DNA of 8,089 nucleotides, from positions 1 through 8,089 of the forward strand of contig DUIP01000139.1 of NCBI GenBank assembly GCA_013330285.1. The letters are read 5' to 3'. The stretch's first letter is position 1, and every line of letters starts with the position of its first letter. A program made the position numbers and the translations under genes. Below, one piece after another: positions 1 to 7,333 of this stretch. The notes beneath the pieces are model-generated. The model saw only the letters and a list, made by a program, of their open reading frames with translations. It did not search any database and was not told the origin of the DNA. Source of the stretch: Candidatus Poseidoniaceae archaeon. Its GTDB lineage: Archaea > Thermoplasmatota > Poseidoniia > Poseidoniales > Poseidoniaceae.

Positions 1-3000
1 ATCACATTGAGTTGGTTGCTCGATTCGGACATGTATGCAGGCGATTATACACTCGATATCTCATACAACGGTTCAGATTTGTACCAGCCATCGGTTGGTG
101 CAACCTCAGTTCGTGTGGCTGCTGAAGTTGGTTGGAACATTACGCTGGCTCAGGATTGGACCCATTTGGGTAATTCTACCTACATCTTTGGGGATATCTT
201 TGACGCTGTTCACACCAATCGAAAGGTGCTTGGCGACAACATCACCATGCTTTCGCTGATCATGACGACCATTGAAGGCCAACCTATTGATTTGGCACAA
301 GGCTTGCTCAACAACACAACGAGTGAATATAACCTCAGTTTCACCGTACCAACAACAAGCCCGTCAAACGCCTATGAGTTCATTCTCAACATGGATTTCG
401 AGAATATGGCGCCAGTCGGTGGACCATACTACCGATTTGTTGACACCACGGTCCCACCCGCAACGCCAACGCTTCCTTCAACTTTGGTCGGATTCGAATC
501 CGAGTTCGTGGTTGATACCGGTCAACGGAATTTGCTTGTCGAAGTCAACGGTTCGCTTGATTTCAACGTCACTGTGACCGATGTGGCAGATGATTCGAAC
601 ATTAGTGATGCTACGGTTGAATTCATCTTTGACTACGGCCGAACGAATGTATCTATTGGAACCGCAATTTCAGACGAAGCAGGATTCGCTAGCATCGGTT
701 GGACTGCTGCGGGTGTAGCACCTGGCTACTATGACGTGCTGATGATTGTCTATGACGACCTTAGCGATCCTCTTGCGGTTGGTAATACACGGCGCACTGG
801 TAACTCAACGCTGGTGAACTTGACCGTTCAAGTGCCGAGTAATTTCAGAATTGATAGCATACCAACGACGGTGACCGCTGGGCTCAATTTCAATGTGCTC
901 GGTCAAGTCCTCGATGGCGATAATGCAACACGTCCATTGATTGCACCTGTTGAACTCAGCGCATTCTGGCTCAGCAATCCGGATGAACTGCTCGTTGGTA
1001 GCTACCAGACCGCAGTCAATGGTACATTCAACATGAGCATCCCAACTGACACCTCTGGAAACGGAACCCTACGTGGAAACAAAGTGCTGGTGATTTCAGT
1101 CATCGAAGGTTCATCGCCTTTCTATCTGACAGCAAGCACACAGAACGGTATGTTGGTGATGGGTGTCTCACGCTTTGAGAACATTCAACCATTGAACCCA
1201 ATTCTTGTCAACCGTGGCGATGAAGTCAACATCAGTGCCCGATTGGTTGAATCCTCAAACTTGTTCCTCCCTCTTGGCGGCTTCGACGTGGACATTGAGT
1301 TCCACGAGAGTTGGCTACCAGGGACACAAACCGATGGCGAGGGCTTTGCCAATTTCAGTTATCTGGTACCGACGACCCACCCTCTTGGCTTGATCACCGT
1401 AACCATGGTCTTCAACGGTAGCGTGGATCTTCTTGCAACCAATGTGAATCTCTCTTCGATCACCATTCGCTCGACCACGATCTTGGTCGTGGATGCAATT
1501 GCAGCCAACCCAGTCGCGGGAACTTCATTCAACGTCACAGGTACGGTGCAGAGCGACAATGGTTCAGGCCTCGAACTTCGTGATGGAAGTCTTCTCCCTG
1601 CAAACATCCTGTTCGCAGTCAATGACCAACCTGTAGGATTCACCGTCAGCGGTGGTACTGTCCAAACCGGTGGCTTGTGGAGTGCAACAATTACGCTTGG
1701 GGCTGCTTTCCCAGCCGGTACCAATCGAATCGAAGCCTCATTCATTCCAGGCGTCAATTATTACATTGGCTCTGAAGCCAACACCACATTCGACAGCCGA
1801 GGATTTACCACCTTGCTGTTCATCAAACCAGCCTTGGACGGCATCGGCGATCCATCGCTCAATGATCGAACAGAACGAGGTAACAATGTCTCCTTCCAGA
1901 TCCTCCTGAGAGACAACACCGATACAGCTGTTGGAAACCAACAAGTCTTGGTTGGCTTACCAGGTTTGGCTCTCTCCTCGTTCACGACCTTTGCCAACGG
2001 TACGGCCATTGGCAGTATCTTCGTTCCAGAAAACCTCAGTGTAGGGCCCGCAGACCTCTATGTGGAGTTTGCAGGTACGCCTGGCACCACCGGTCTGATT
2101 GGCTCGAATGAGACCACACAATTCGTTGTGCTAGGACAAACAAACCTCACCATCACAGAAGCACCTTCAACGCTTACAGCAGGCGATGCGTTTGTGGTGA
2201 ATGGAACGCTGATGGATGACCTTGGTCAACCACTGTTCATCAATGGCGTGCCGTCGTTGGCTGTGGTTCACTTGCTTGTTGATGGTGTTCCAGTTTCGAG
2301 CATTGAAACCGATGCACAAACAGGAGCATTCACACTCGGATGGACCTTGCCTGAAGACACAACCGCAGGAGCCCACCTGATCACAGTCCGCTTCCTCGGT
2401 GGTCGAGATTGGGTCGATCCAATCGGTGTTGGTGATTTGATCAACCCTGACTATTACTTGCCAAGCAGCGACCAAGTCAATTTCAACGTCAGTGTGCCAA
2501 CCAAGATTCTGCTTCTCACCCCCGGTGGCGAAGTGAATCGAGAAGCAACGATGACCATTCAGGGACGCCTCCTTGATTTGGTTGACGAGCCATTACCGGG
2601 TCTCACGATTGAGGTCTGGCTCGGTGGCGAATGGATGACCAATGTCACCACTGATGAGAACGGTACGTTCACCGCAATATATCCAGTACCATCTGATGCT
2701 ACACTCGGACCTCTGCTTCTGGAAACTCGGTTCACAGGTACCACCTTCTATCTGCCAAGTGAGGCAAGTGGAACATGGACCATTTACAGCCCTGTGCAGG
2801 TCACTGTAAGTATGGAAAGTCCAGTGGCTGTTGCAGAGAACATCACCATCTCAGGATCGGTTGTCGATAACCAGTTGTTGGGTATTGAAGGCCACACTGT
2901 GGACCTGTCGGTTGAAGGTATCTTGCTCGCAAGCGTTCTTACGGATGCCAATGGAGACTTCACCTTTGATTGGAACGTCCCCGACATCTTCTCGTTCGGA

Positions 3001-4545
3001 AACCACACCTTAGAAGCGCGTGCAGATGCCCAAGGTTTCTATCGCTCAAATGCAGGAAACACCACCTTCTTCCTCGCTCACCGGTCTGACATCACGCTGA
3101 TTTTCGATGATGGCAGGGATGCTACACGTGGCGACACATGGTCTCTGTCCGGGCGACTCTTCGATATTGATACCGTGAACAACGATGGCTTGCCATCGAT
3201 GCTTGTCAGCATCCGTTTGGATGACGTCGAAGTTGCAACATCGGTGACGCTTGCTGACGGAACATGGTCTGCAATCGTACCAGCGACGATGGAACTCACC
3301 CGAGGTGAACACACCTTCACTGTTGCCTTTGCAGGCACAAGCGCCCATCTCGAAGCATCGACAAGCGCAACGGCACTCGTTTGGTCCAACACCAAGATCA
3401 CCATCGATGGAACGTCCTCCAACATCGTCGTTCGCAGCGATGACATCTTTGCACCAATTGTCCTTACAGGCTCTGTCTCTGAAGTTGGCGGTCAAGGTGA
3501 AGTCTTCAACAACCTCACCCTCTACCTTGGAAACGGTTCGGATTGTGTGTCAAAGCGCGAAGGAGCCCGTTGCCTTGAGAACATTCAGGTGGCCTGGAAT
3601 AACGGCAACTTCTCCATGAGTGGAATCGCTCCAGCGTGGATGAGTGCAGGAGGTCAGTACCTCCATATCGATGCACCAAGAAACGATGTCCTGTACCTCA
3701 ACGGTGCATCTGAAAGCCACTTGATTTACGTCAAGGTGGATGCAGACATTGTACCTTCAATCAACACCGTTATCGAAGGTGAGCAAGAAGACATTGGAGG
3801 CAGTGTCATCATCACTGCTTTGGATACAAATCTGGGCGTCTCCGACGTCAAGGTCACCATTTACCTCTACAACGCCAATGGTTCTCAGTTGTCGACGCCA
3901 AAACAACCCCTCACTGATGAAAACGGAGTTGCATCATTCGAATTTAATTCGGACCCACCTTACGGTAAAGCGAGCACATGGGGCGAAGTCTACCTCGAAA
4001 TCATCGTTGACGATCCACGTCTATCCGACCAAAGCAAAGCAGCATTCGATGCTAAGACTGCAGAATCGCCATGGGCGCCAATGTACAATTACGAAGAGGT
4101 GTCCGAGCCGGTTCCAACATGGGTCTATGTCTTGGCGCTGTTGATTGCAGCAGGTGCCGCAGCTGGAACGGTGCTGTACCGTCGCCGCAAGACTCAGGAA
4201 TTGATGGAAGAAGCCGCAGAGATCTTTGCTTACACCGCAGAGTTGCTTGCAGCAGGTGATTCAGTTCGTGAAGCTATCTTCACGTGCTACCAGAACCTTT
4301 GCACTTCCTTCCAGCAACACGGATTCCTCCGCCGAGACTTCGAAACGGTTCGAGAATTCGAAATGGCTATCCGTCAAGCAATGCCACAGATTTCAGAAGA
4401 TGCGCTGGTTGCCCTCGACAATATGTTTGAGCAAGCACGGTACAGTCGAGAAGAACTTGGATCTCAACACCAAGCCGCTGCACAACAAGCACTGGAGCGA
4501 ATGGGTCAGGAGATTGCAGGACTCACCAAGGTCCCCGCTCGTTGA
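1..4545 (+). CDS. Giant Ig-repeat cell-surface protein with DUF4129-like cytoplasmic tail (5' partial)
   Basis: The frame is open through the left edge, so this is the C-terminal 1514 residues of a larger protein. Residues about 40-1355 form roughly twelve consecutive beta-sandwich units with the recurrent Ig-like pattern: a GxV/L-x-D strand, a TDxxGxF turn, a VP-containing strand, and a closing FxGxxxYxxS strand. More than 30 N-x-S/T sequons are scattered along them, fitting an N-glycosylated exported protein. The only ectodomain cysteines are C1182 and C1191, which could form a small disulfide loop. A single transmembrane helix lies at about 1374-1394 (starting WVYVLALL) and is followed by RRRK, so the tail is cytoplasmic. 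Residues about 1400-1500 are helical and carry the DUF4129 signatures FETVREFEMAIR and MFEQARYSREEL. In known families DUF4129 often ends transglutaminase-like membrane proteins, so an N-terminal transglutaminase domain outside the window is possible but not shown. The likely role is cell-surface structure, adhesion or wall processing. Its promoter is outside the window. Confidence 0.9.
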   Translation: MTLSWLLDSDMYAGDYTLDISYNGSDLYQPSVGATSVRVAAEVGWNITLAQDWTHLGNSTYIFGDIFDAVHTNRKVLGDNITMLSLIMTTIEGQPIDLAQGLLNNTTSEYNLSFTVPTTSPSNAYEFILNMDFENMAPVGGPYYRFVDTTVPPATPTLPSTLVGFESEFVVDTGQRNLLVEVNGSLDFNVTVTDVADDSNISDATVEFIFDYGRTNVSIGTAISDEAGFASIGWTAAGVAPGYYDVLMIVYDDLSDPLAVGNTRRTGNSTLVNLTVQVPSNFRIDSIPTTVTAGLNFNVLGQVLDGDNATRPLIAPVELSAFWLSNPDELLVGSYQTAVNGTFNMSIPTDTSGNGTLRGNKVLVISVIEGSSPFYLTASTQNGMLVMGVSRFENIQPLNPILVNRGDEVNISARLVESSNLFLPLGGFDVDIEFHESWLPGTQTDGEGFANFSYLVPTTHPLGLITVTMVFNGSVDLLATNVNLSSITIRSTTILVVDAIAANPVAGTSFNVTGTVQSDNGSGLELRDGSLLPANILFAVNDQPVGFTVSGGTVQTGGLWSATITLGAAFPAGTNRIEASFIPGVNYYIGSEANTTFDSRGFTTLLFIKPALDGIGDPSLNDRTERGNNVSFQILLRDNTDTAVGNQQVLVGLPGLALSSFTTFANGTAIGSIFVPENLSVGPADLYVEFAGTPGTTGLIGSNETTQFVVLGQTNLTITEAPSTLTAGDAFVVNGTLMDDLGQPLFINGVPSLAVVHLLVDGVPVSSIETDAQTGAFTLGWTLPEDTTAGAHLITVRFLGGRDWVDPIGVGDLINPDYYLPSSDQVNFNVSVPTKILLLTPGGEVNREATMTIQGRLLDLVDEPLPGLTIEVWLGGEWMTNVTTDENGTFTAIYPVPSDATLGPLLLETRFTGTTFYLPSEASGTWTIYSPVQVTVSMESPVAVAENITISGSVVDNQLLGIEGHTVDLSVEGILLASVLTDANGDFTFDWNVPDIFSFGNHTLEARADAQGFYRSNAGNTTFFLAHRSDITLIFDDGRDATRGDTWSLSGRLFDIDTVNNDGLPSMLVSIRLDDVEVATSVTLADGTWSAIVPATMELTRGEHTFTVAFAGTSAHLEASTSATALVWSNTKITIDGTSSNIVVRSDDIFAPIVLTGSVSEVGGQGEVFNNLTLYLGNGSDCVSKREGARCLENIQVAWNNGNFSMSGIAPAWMSAGGQYLHIDAPRNDVLYLNGASESHLIYVKVDADIVPSINTVIEGEQEDIGGSVIITALDTNLGVSDVKVTIYLYNANGSQLSTPKQPLTDENGVASFEFNSDPPYGKASTWGEVYLEIIVDDPRLSDQSKAAFDAKTAESPWAPMYNYEEVSEPVPTWVYVLALLIAAGAAAGTVLYRRRKTQELMEEAAEIFAYTAELLAAGDSVREAIFTCYQNLCTSFQQHGFLRRDFETVREFEMAIRQAMPQISEDALVALDNMFEQARYSREELGSQHQAAAQQALERMGQEIAGLTKVPAR
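118..4065 (+). repeat. About twelve tandem Ig-like domains (protein-level repeat)
   Basis: Judged from the translated strand pattern, unit starts fall near nucleotides 118, 490, 841, 1171, 1471, 1807, 2137, 2500, 2791, 3082, 3388 and 3733. A partial unit is cut by the left edge at 1-117. The units starting at 2500 and 2791 are each 97 residues and the one at 3082 is 102; others run to about 125. Each unit tends to open with a short hydrophobic strand and a TAG/TRG/NRG turn, and several end in F-x-G or Y-x-x-S before the next. The units are clearly divergent: I saw no nucleotide-level tandem repeat, so this is an old array and not a recent expansion. Boundaries are approximate, and the exact Ig subfamily cannot be named from sequence alone. 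Confidence 0.7.
4120..4182 (+). other. Transmembrane helix of the surface protein
   Basis: The codons encode WVYVLALL followed by an Ala/Gly-rich apolar stretch of about 21 residues in total, then a basic RRRK cluster. By the positive-inside rule this puts the Ig array outside the cell and the roughly 115-residue DUF4129-like domain inside. No second membrane segment is visible between here and the stop codon. Confidence 0.85.
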
Positions 4546-4569
4546 TGAACGACGTATTGCTTGGCAGGC

Positions 4570-5070
4570 TCACCAACGAAGGTGTAACCTTCCGTTGATG
4601 TAGTTGGCACTGACTTCCGAGTCAGCATCAGGAAGAGGCATTTCCCGCTCAAGTGGTTCATTGTCTCCATCTTGGACGACAAGTTTCAGCATGGTTCGCT
4701 CGCCATCTTTTTTGGTGAACAGAGTGACATCTTCGGCAGAGACTCCAAGCAAAGGAATGGTCAATCCATCTGGATTGACTTTACCATGAAGCGCTTCCAC
4801 CATCCACTTGAGTTGTCGGTCGGGGTGAACTTCTGCCATGTGTGTTTCTGGGAGCATGCCAGCGGAAACCAACACCTCTTGATGCATTGCTTGAACTTCA
4901 TTCAAGTGGTTGGCTTCTTGATGGAATTCCGCATGAAGATGTTCCACCTCTGCGGTCAATCCAATCACGCCCTGTGCATCGATTTCACCAGGTGTTTCCT
5001 GTGTGTGGTCAGTGCCGACTGGTAGGGATTCCCATGTTGCCATGCGGTGTGGGTTGTGTGCGGCCTCCAT
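4570..5070 (-). CDS. 166-aa His-rich protein with coiled coil and Hsp20-like C-terminus
   Basis: This small soluble protein starts 31 bp downstream of the helicase stop and is probably co-transcribed with it. The ATG at 5070 was chosen because AGGAGG lies 10 nt upstream. The frame also runs back to 5172, inside the helicase gene, but that start has no ribosome site, and neither has the internal ATG at 5043. Residues about 36-70 are amphipathic helix and likely coiled coil, with histidines at 44, 46, 50, 55 and 63; the whole protein has 12 His and no Cys. Residues about 105-166 are beta-rich and end in ANYINGRLHLRW, preceded by EREMPLP. This resembles the last strands of the Hsp20/alpha-crystallin fold, where a LP turn is followed by A-x-x-x-NG-x-L. 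A chaperone or adaptor role is therefore possible, but the resemblance is short and the N-half is not typical of Hsp20. I do not recognise a named family with certainty. There is no signal peptide or membrane segment. Confidence 0.7.
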   Translation of the reverse strand: MEAAHNPHRMATWESLPVGTDHTQETPGEIDAQGVIGLTAEVEHLHAEFHQEANHLNEVQAMHQEVLVSAGMLPETHMAEVHPDRQLKWMVEALHGKVNPDGLTIPLLGVSAEDVTLFTKKDGERTMLKLVVQDGDNEPLEREMPLPDADSEVSANYINGRLHLRW

Positions 5071-5080
5071 GAACCTTCGT

Positions 5081-5086
5081 CCTCCT
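5081..5086 (-). promoter_or_regulatory. Ribosome binding site AGGAGG for the 166-aa gene
   Basis: Read on the minus strand this is AAGGAGG followed by ACGAAGGTTC and then ATG at 5070. It is the strongest Shine-Dalgarno match near the candidate starts and decides the start codon. It lies in the 31-bp gap after the helicase stop, as expected for translation within one mRNA. Confidence 0.75.
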
Positions 5087-5101
5087 TGGAATGAACAAAG
5101 T

Positions 5102-7213
5102 CTACACTTCATCAATGGTGTGGACTCGTGAAAAGAAGCGTCGAGCAAAACTTGCAGTGGTGGTTGGTGCATTCGTTGAGTTCATTCTCAAATCCTTCGG
5201 ATAGCATGTGGCGTAGGTTCGATCTGTGTGGCGTTGGTCAAGCAAAAGAATCAGTGCTCGGTCACCAATTGATCGAATCGGTCGGCCCATGGCCTGAAGA
5301 ATCGCGTTGATGGCCGGCTGCGTGACCGTGTATCGCCAAGCATTGTTGGCTCCAAATCGGTCACCAGCGTATTTTTTCAAAGCGTTAGAACGAACGGATG
5401 GTGGTGCATTGGGAATGCCGATGCACGCCACTGCATCTAAGATGCCTCCATTGTAATCAATTCCCTCGGACAATCGAGCACCGTAGACTCCACAGAGGAG
5501 GATTCGTTGGCCAGCATCACGTTCTGCACGCAGTTGTTCAACAAGTGCATCGATGTCATTTTTACTCCATTCTCTGCTCTCAATCACCTTGCGTACTCCT
5601 TTGAAGTTGGTGTTTTCGACAATCTCTTGCATCATTTTGTACGAAGGGGCAAAGACGGCAATATGACCTGGAGTTCCATCGATGAGCGCTTGAATGTGGG
5701 CTCGAATTTTATCCCACATCGCGGGGGAGCGTTGGGTGTATTTTGTCGAAACATCTCCAGCGACAAGAACAGGCCTTCGTTCACCAGCGAACGGTGAAGC
5801 ATAGGCTGTTTTCGTGGTGTTTTCCTTTGGTAGGGCCAACATGTCTGCATACATTTGCGGTGGATACAGCGTACCTGACATCAAGATGGCTCCAGATGTC
5901 GCCGAGAAGACAGGCCCTGAAACTAAACCAGGGTCGAGGAGGTGTGAGGTGATTTTTCCTTCCTTGCCTTTGGCGCTAAACACCAGGCACAGAGCGGTTG
6001 TTGAACCGAATTCATTGACGCAACTCAAGATGTGACCTAAGCGGTGAGAGTCTGGCTCCATAGGATCTTCACCTTCTCCAGCATCAAGGTCAATCTCGCA
6101 CCGGCTGAGCAGATCTGCGAGCAGTGGAAGGCGATGTTCACGCTTGATTCCATGCTTCTTGGAAGGGTTTTGCTCTTCACTTTCCGTGAGTGTTTTTTGG
6201 CCTGAAATCCCTTCATACTCATCGCATGCCCGATGAAAAACTTCAGTGAAGGTGGAGACTTCAACGTGGCTCTCATTCTGATCTCCAGTCAATTCATTGT
6301 GCAAGCGACGAAATAAGTCCGCTGTTTTGATCCTTGCAATTTTCATCACTTCGAAGGCCCATGTGGCCATATCAAGTTCGATTGCAGTCGAATCGGCTCC
6401 ATGTTGTTGGTAGAGGTTGGTCAATGTTCCAACATATTCTTCCAGTTCCAATGTGGCGTTCCGAGCTATGGTTGGGGTGATGACGCGTTCCATCGTCATG
6501 CGGATTCTGTCGGGTAGATTGTGGGCTTCATCAACCACGAGAATGATGTCATCCATGGCAATCCCCATGGCTTCAAGACTCGATGTTCGCACCCCCTCGT
6601 CGAAAAGATGGTTATAGTCGCCAACAAAGATATCAGCATGGTTTACCGCTTCACGAGCCGCCTTCCAAGGGCAGGTTTGGGTGATTTCGCCATCCACTCT
6701 GTGAATCTTCGCTAAATCGACCAGTTCATCAACATGCAATGGGCTGGCTAAGATCCGCTTTGTCAAACCAGGTGCTTTGGTGATCCATGGCTTACATGTT
6801 TTCTCACGACGTGCAGTGCTGCACATCATCGAAAACACATGTGGCGATTCTTTGGCAAACGGCTGAACGCACATACCTGATTGACCAATCATGTCGACGA
6901 GGGTCACGGGGTCGTCATCGGTTCTCCGTTGGTTAATCCTTCGAACGGTATCCACCACAATACGGTGCTGTGATTGACGTGAAGTAAGGAAAAAGATGGT
7001 TTTCTGCCCGGGAGTTTTCTCTGCAATCTCTAATGCTGCCGCCAATGCTGCAGCGGTTTTCCCAATCCCAGTGGGTGCAGCAGCAAGGTGGTAGCCCCCA
7101 TTTCGAAGGGCTTCTCTTGATTCACGAATCATATCGATTTGGCCAGGTCGAGGTTTTGCATGGGCCAAATAGGGGAAATCATCACTCGAACTGTGTTCTG
7201 CCCCCGTTGTCAT
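5102..7213 (-). CDS. XPD/Rad3-family 4Fe-4S DNA helicase (superfamily 2)
   Basis: This is a 703-residue ATP-dependent helicase expected to unwind DNA 5' to 3' in repair or recombination. Visible motifs in order are: a RPGQ segment near 22-25; Walker A APTGIGKT at 46-53; motif Ia LTSRQSQ at about 76-82; motif II DEAH at 228-231; SGTL (motif III) at 446-449; SEGIDY (motif V) at about 582-587; and QAMGRPIRS (motif VI) at 640-648. Four cysteines at 115, 131, 140 and 181 sit between Walker A and DEAH. The last is in CPWKAAREA, matching the CPYxxxRE context of the XPD iron-sulfur domain, so a 4Fe-4S cluster is expected. The charged region around 325-390 corresponds to the variable part before motif III. 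The protein is somewhat longer than typical archaeal XPD (about 550-650 residues). The ATG at 7213 is preferred, with GAAGG a few bases upstream; a GTG at 7219 is the alternative. DinG-type relatives share these motifs, so the subgroup is less certain than the family. Confidence 0.93.
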   Translation of the reverse strand: MTTGAEHSSSDDFPYLAHAKPRPGQIDMIRESREALRNGGYHLAAAPTGIGKTAAALAAALEIAEKTPGQKTIFFLTSRQSQHRIVVDTVRRINQRRTDDDPVTLVDMIGQSGMCVQPFAKESPHVFSMMCSTARREKTCKPWITKAPGLTKRILASPLHVDELVDLAKIHRVDGEITQTCPWKAAREAVNHADIFVGDYNHLFDEGVRTSSLEAMGIAMDDIILVVDEAHNLPDRIRMTMERVITPTIARNATLELEEYVGTLTNLYQQHGADSTAIELDMATWAFEVMKIARIKTADLFRRLHNELTGDQNESHVEVSTFTEVFHRACDEYEGISGQKTLTESEEQNPSKKHGIKREHRLPLLADLLSRCEIDLDAGEGEDPMEPDSHRLGHILSCVNEFGSTTALCLVFSAKGKEGKITSHLLDPGLVSGPVFSATSGAILMSGTLYPPQMYADMLALPKENTTKTAYASPFAGERRPVLVAGDVSTKYTQRSPAMWDKIRAHIQALIDGTPGHIAVFAPSYKMMQEIVENTNFKGVRKVIESREWSKNDIDALVEQLRAERDAGQRILLCGVYGARLSEGIDYNGGILDAVACIGIPNAPPSVRSNALKKYAGDRFGANNAWRYTVTQPAINAILQAMGRPIRSIGDRALILLLDQRHTDRTYATCYPKDLRMNSTNAPTTTASFARRFFSRVHTIDEV

Positions 7214-7258
7214 AATCACCCTTCACAGTCGACCCCTCTAAAGGATTGGGGAGATGCG

Positions 7259-7273
7259 GCAGCCAGCGGCTGC
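7259..7273. other. Inverted repeat GCAGCC-AGC-GGCTGC
   Basis: A perfect 6-bp stem closes a three-base loop. It lies 46 bases upstream of the helicase ATG on the minus strand. It follows the 9-bp hairpin at 7290-7318 in the direction of helicase transcription. Confidence 0.6.
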
Positions 7274-7289
7274 ACTGATGAGCATCATT

Positions 7290-7318
7290 GTGCCCAGGAT
7301 CGTGGGGGGCCTGGGCAC
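7290..7318. other. Inverted repeat GTGCCCAGG / CCTGGGCAC
   Basis: A perfect 9-bp, mostly G-C stem closes an 11-base loop that is GGGGGG-containing on the plus strand and CCCCCC-containing on the minus strand. It is the longest perfect stem I found in the window. No T-run follows on either strand, so it is not a classical intrinsic terminator. Confidence 0.7.
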
Positions 7319-7333
7319 GGGGGAACCACGGAC

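Larger units (their letters stand above)
7214..7333 (-). other. GC-rich gap upstream of the helicase gene with two stem-loops
   Basis: These 120 bases separate the 63-aa frame from the helicase ATG. They contain a 9-bp hairpin (7290-7318) and a 6-bp hairpin (7259-7273), with a weaker TGATG/CATCA pairing between them (7276-7287). A weak TTTAGA lies about 25 nt before the helicase ATG on the minus strand; it is a poor TATA match, so I do not call a promoter. The gap could be a 5' leader, a processing site or part of a larger structured RNA. Confidence 0.5.

Noticed and set aside
7..9. TTG at 7 as the start of the giant surface protein
   Set aside because: The frame is open to the left edge and the first residues are already inside the closing strands of an Ig-like unit, so the real start is upstream of the window.
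4575..4596. Hairpin AACGAAGG / CCTTCCGTT at the end of the 166-aa gene as a terminator
   Set aside because: It has a one-base bulge, lies within codons of that gene, and has no T-run on either side.
5071..5172. Upstream extension of the 166-aa protein to an ATG at 5172
   Set aside because: It would overlap the helicase C-terminus by about 70 bases and has no ribosome site, whereas the ATG at 5070 has AGGAGG upstream.
7270..7293. CTGATGAG as a hammerhead core or box C element
   Set aside because: There is no GAAA and no correctly placed stem for a hammerhead, and no matching D box (CTGA) at box C/D spacing. The sequence is better read as a minor TGATG/CATCA pairing.
7304..7323. G-quadruplex from GGGGGG, GGG and GGGGG runs
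   Set aside because: Only three tracts of three or more G lie close together; a fourth would need a long loop, and the same bases form a perfect 9-bp hairpin.
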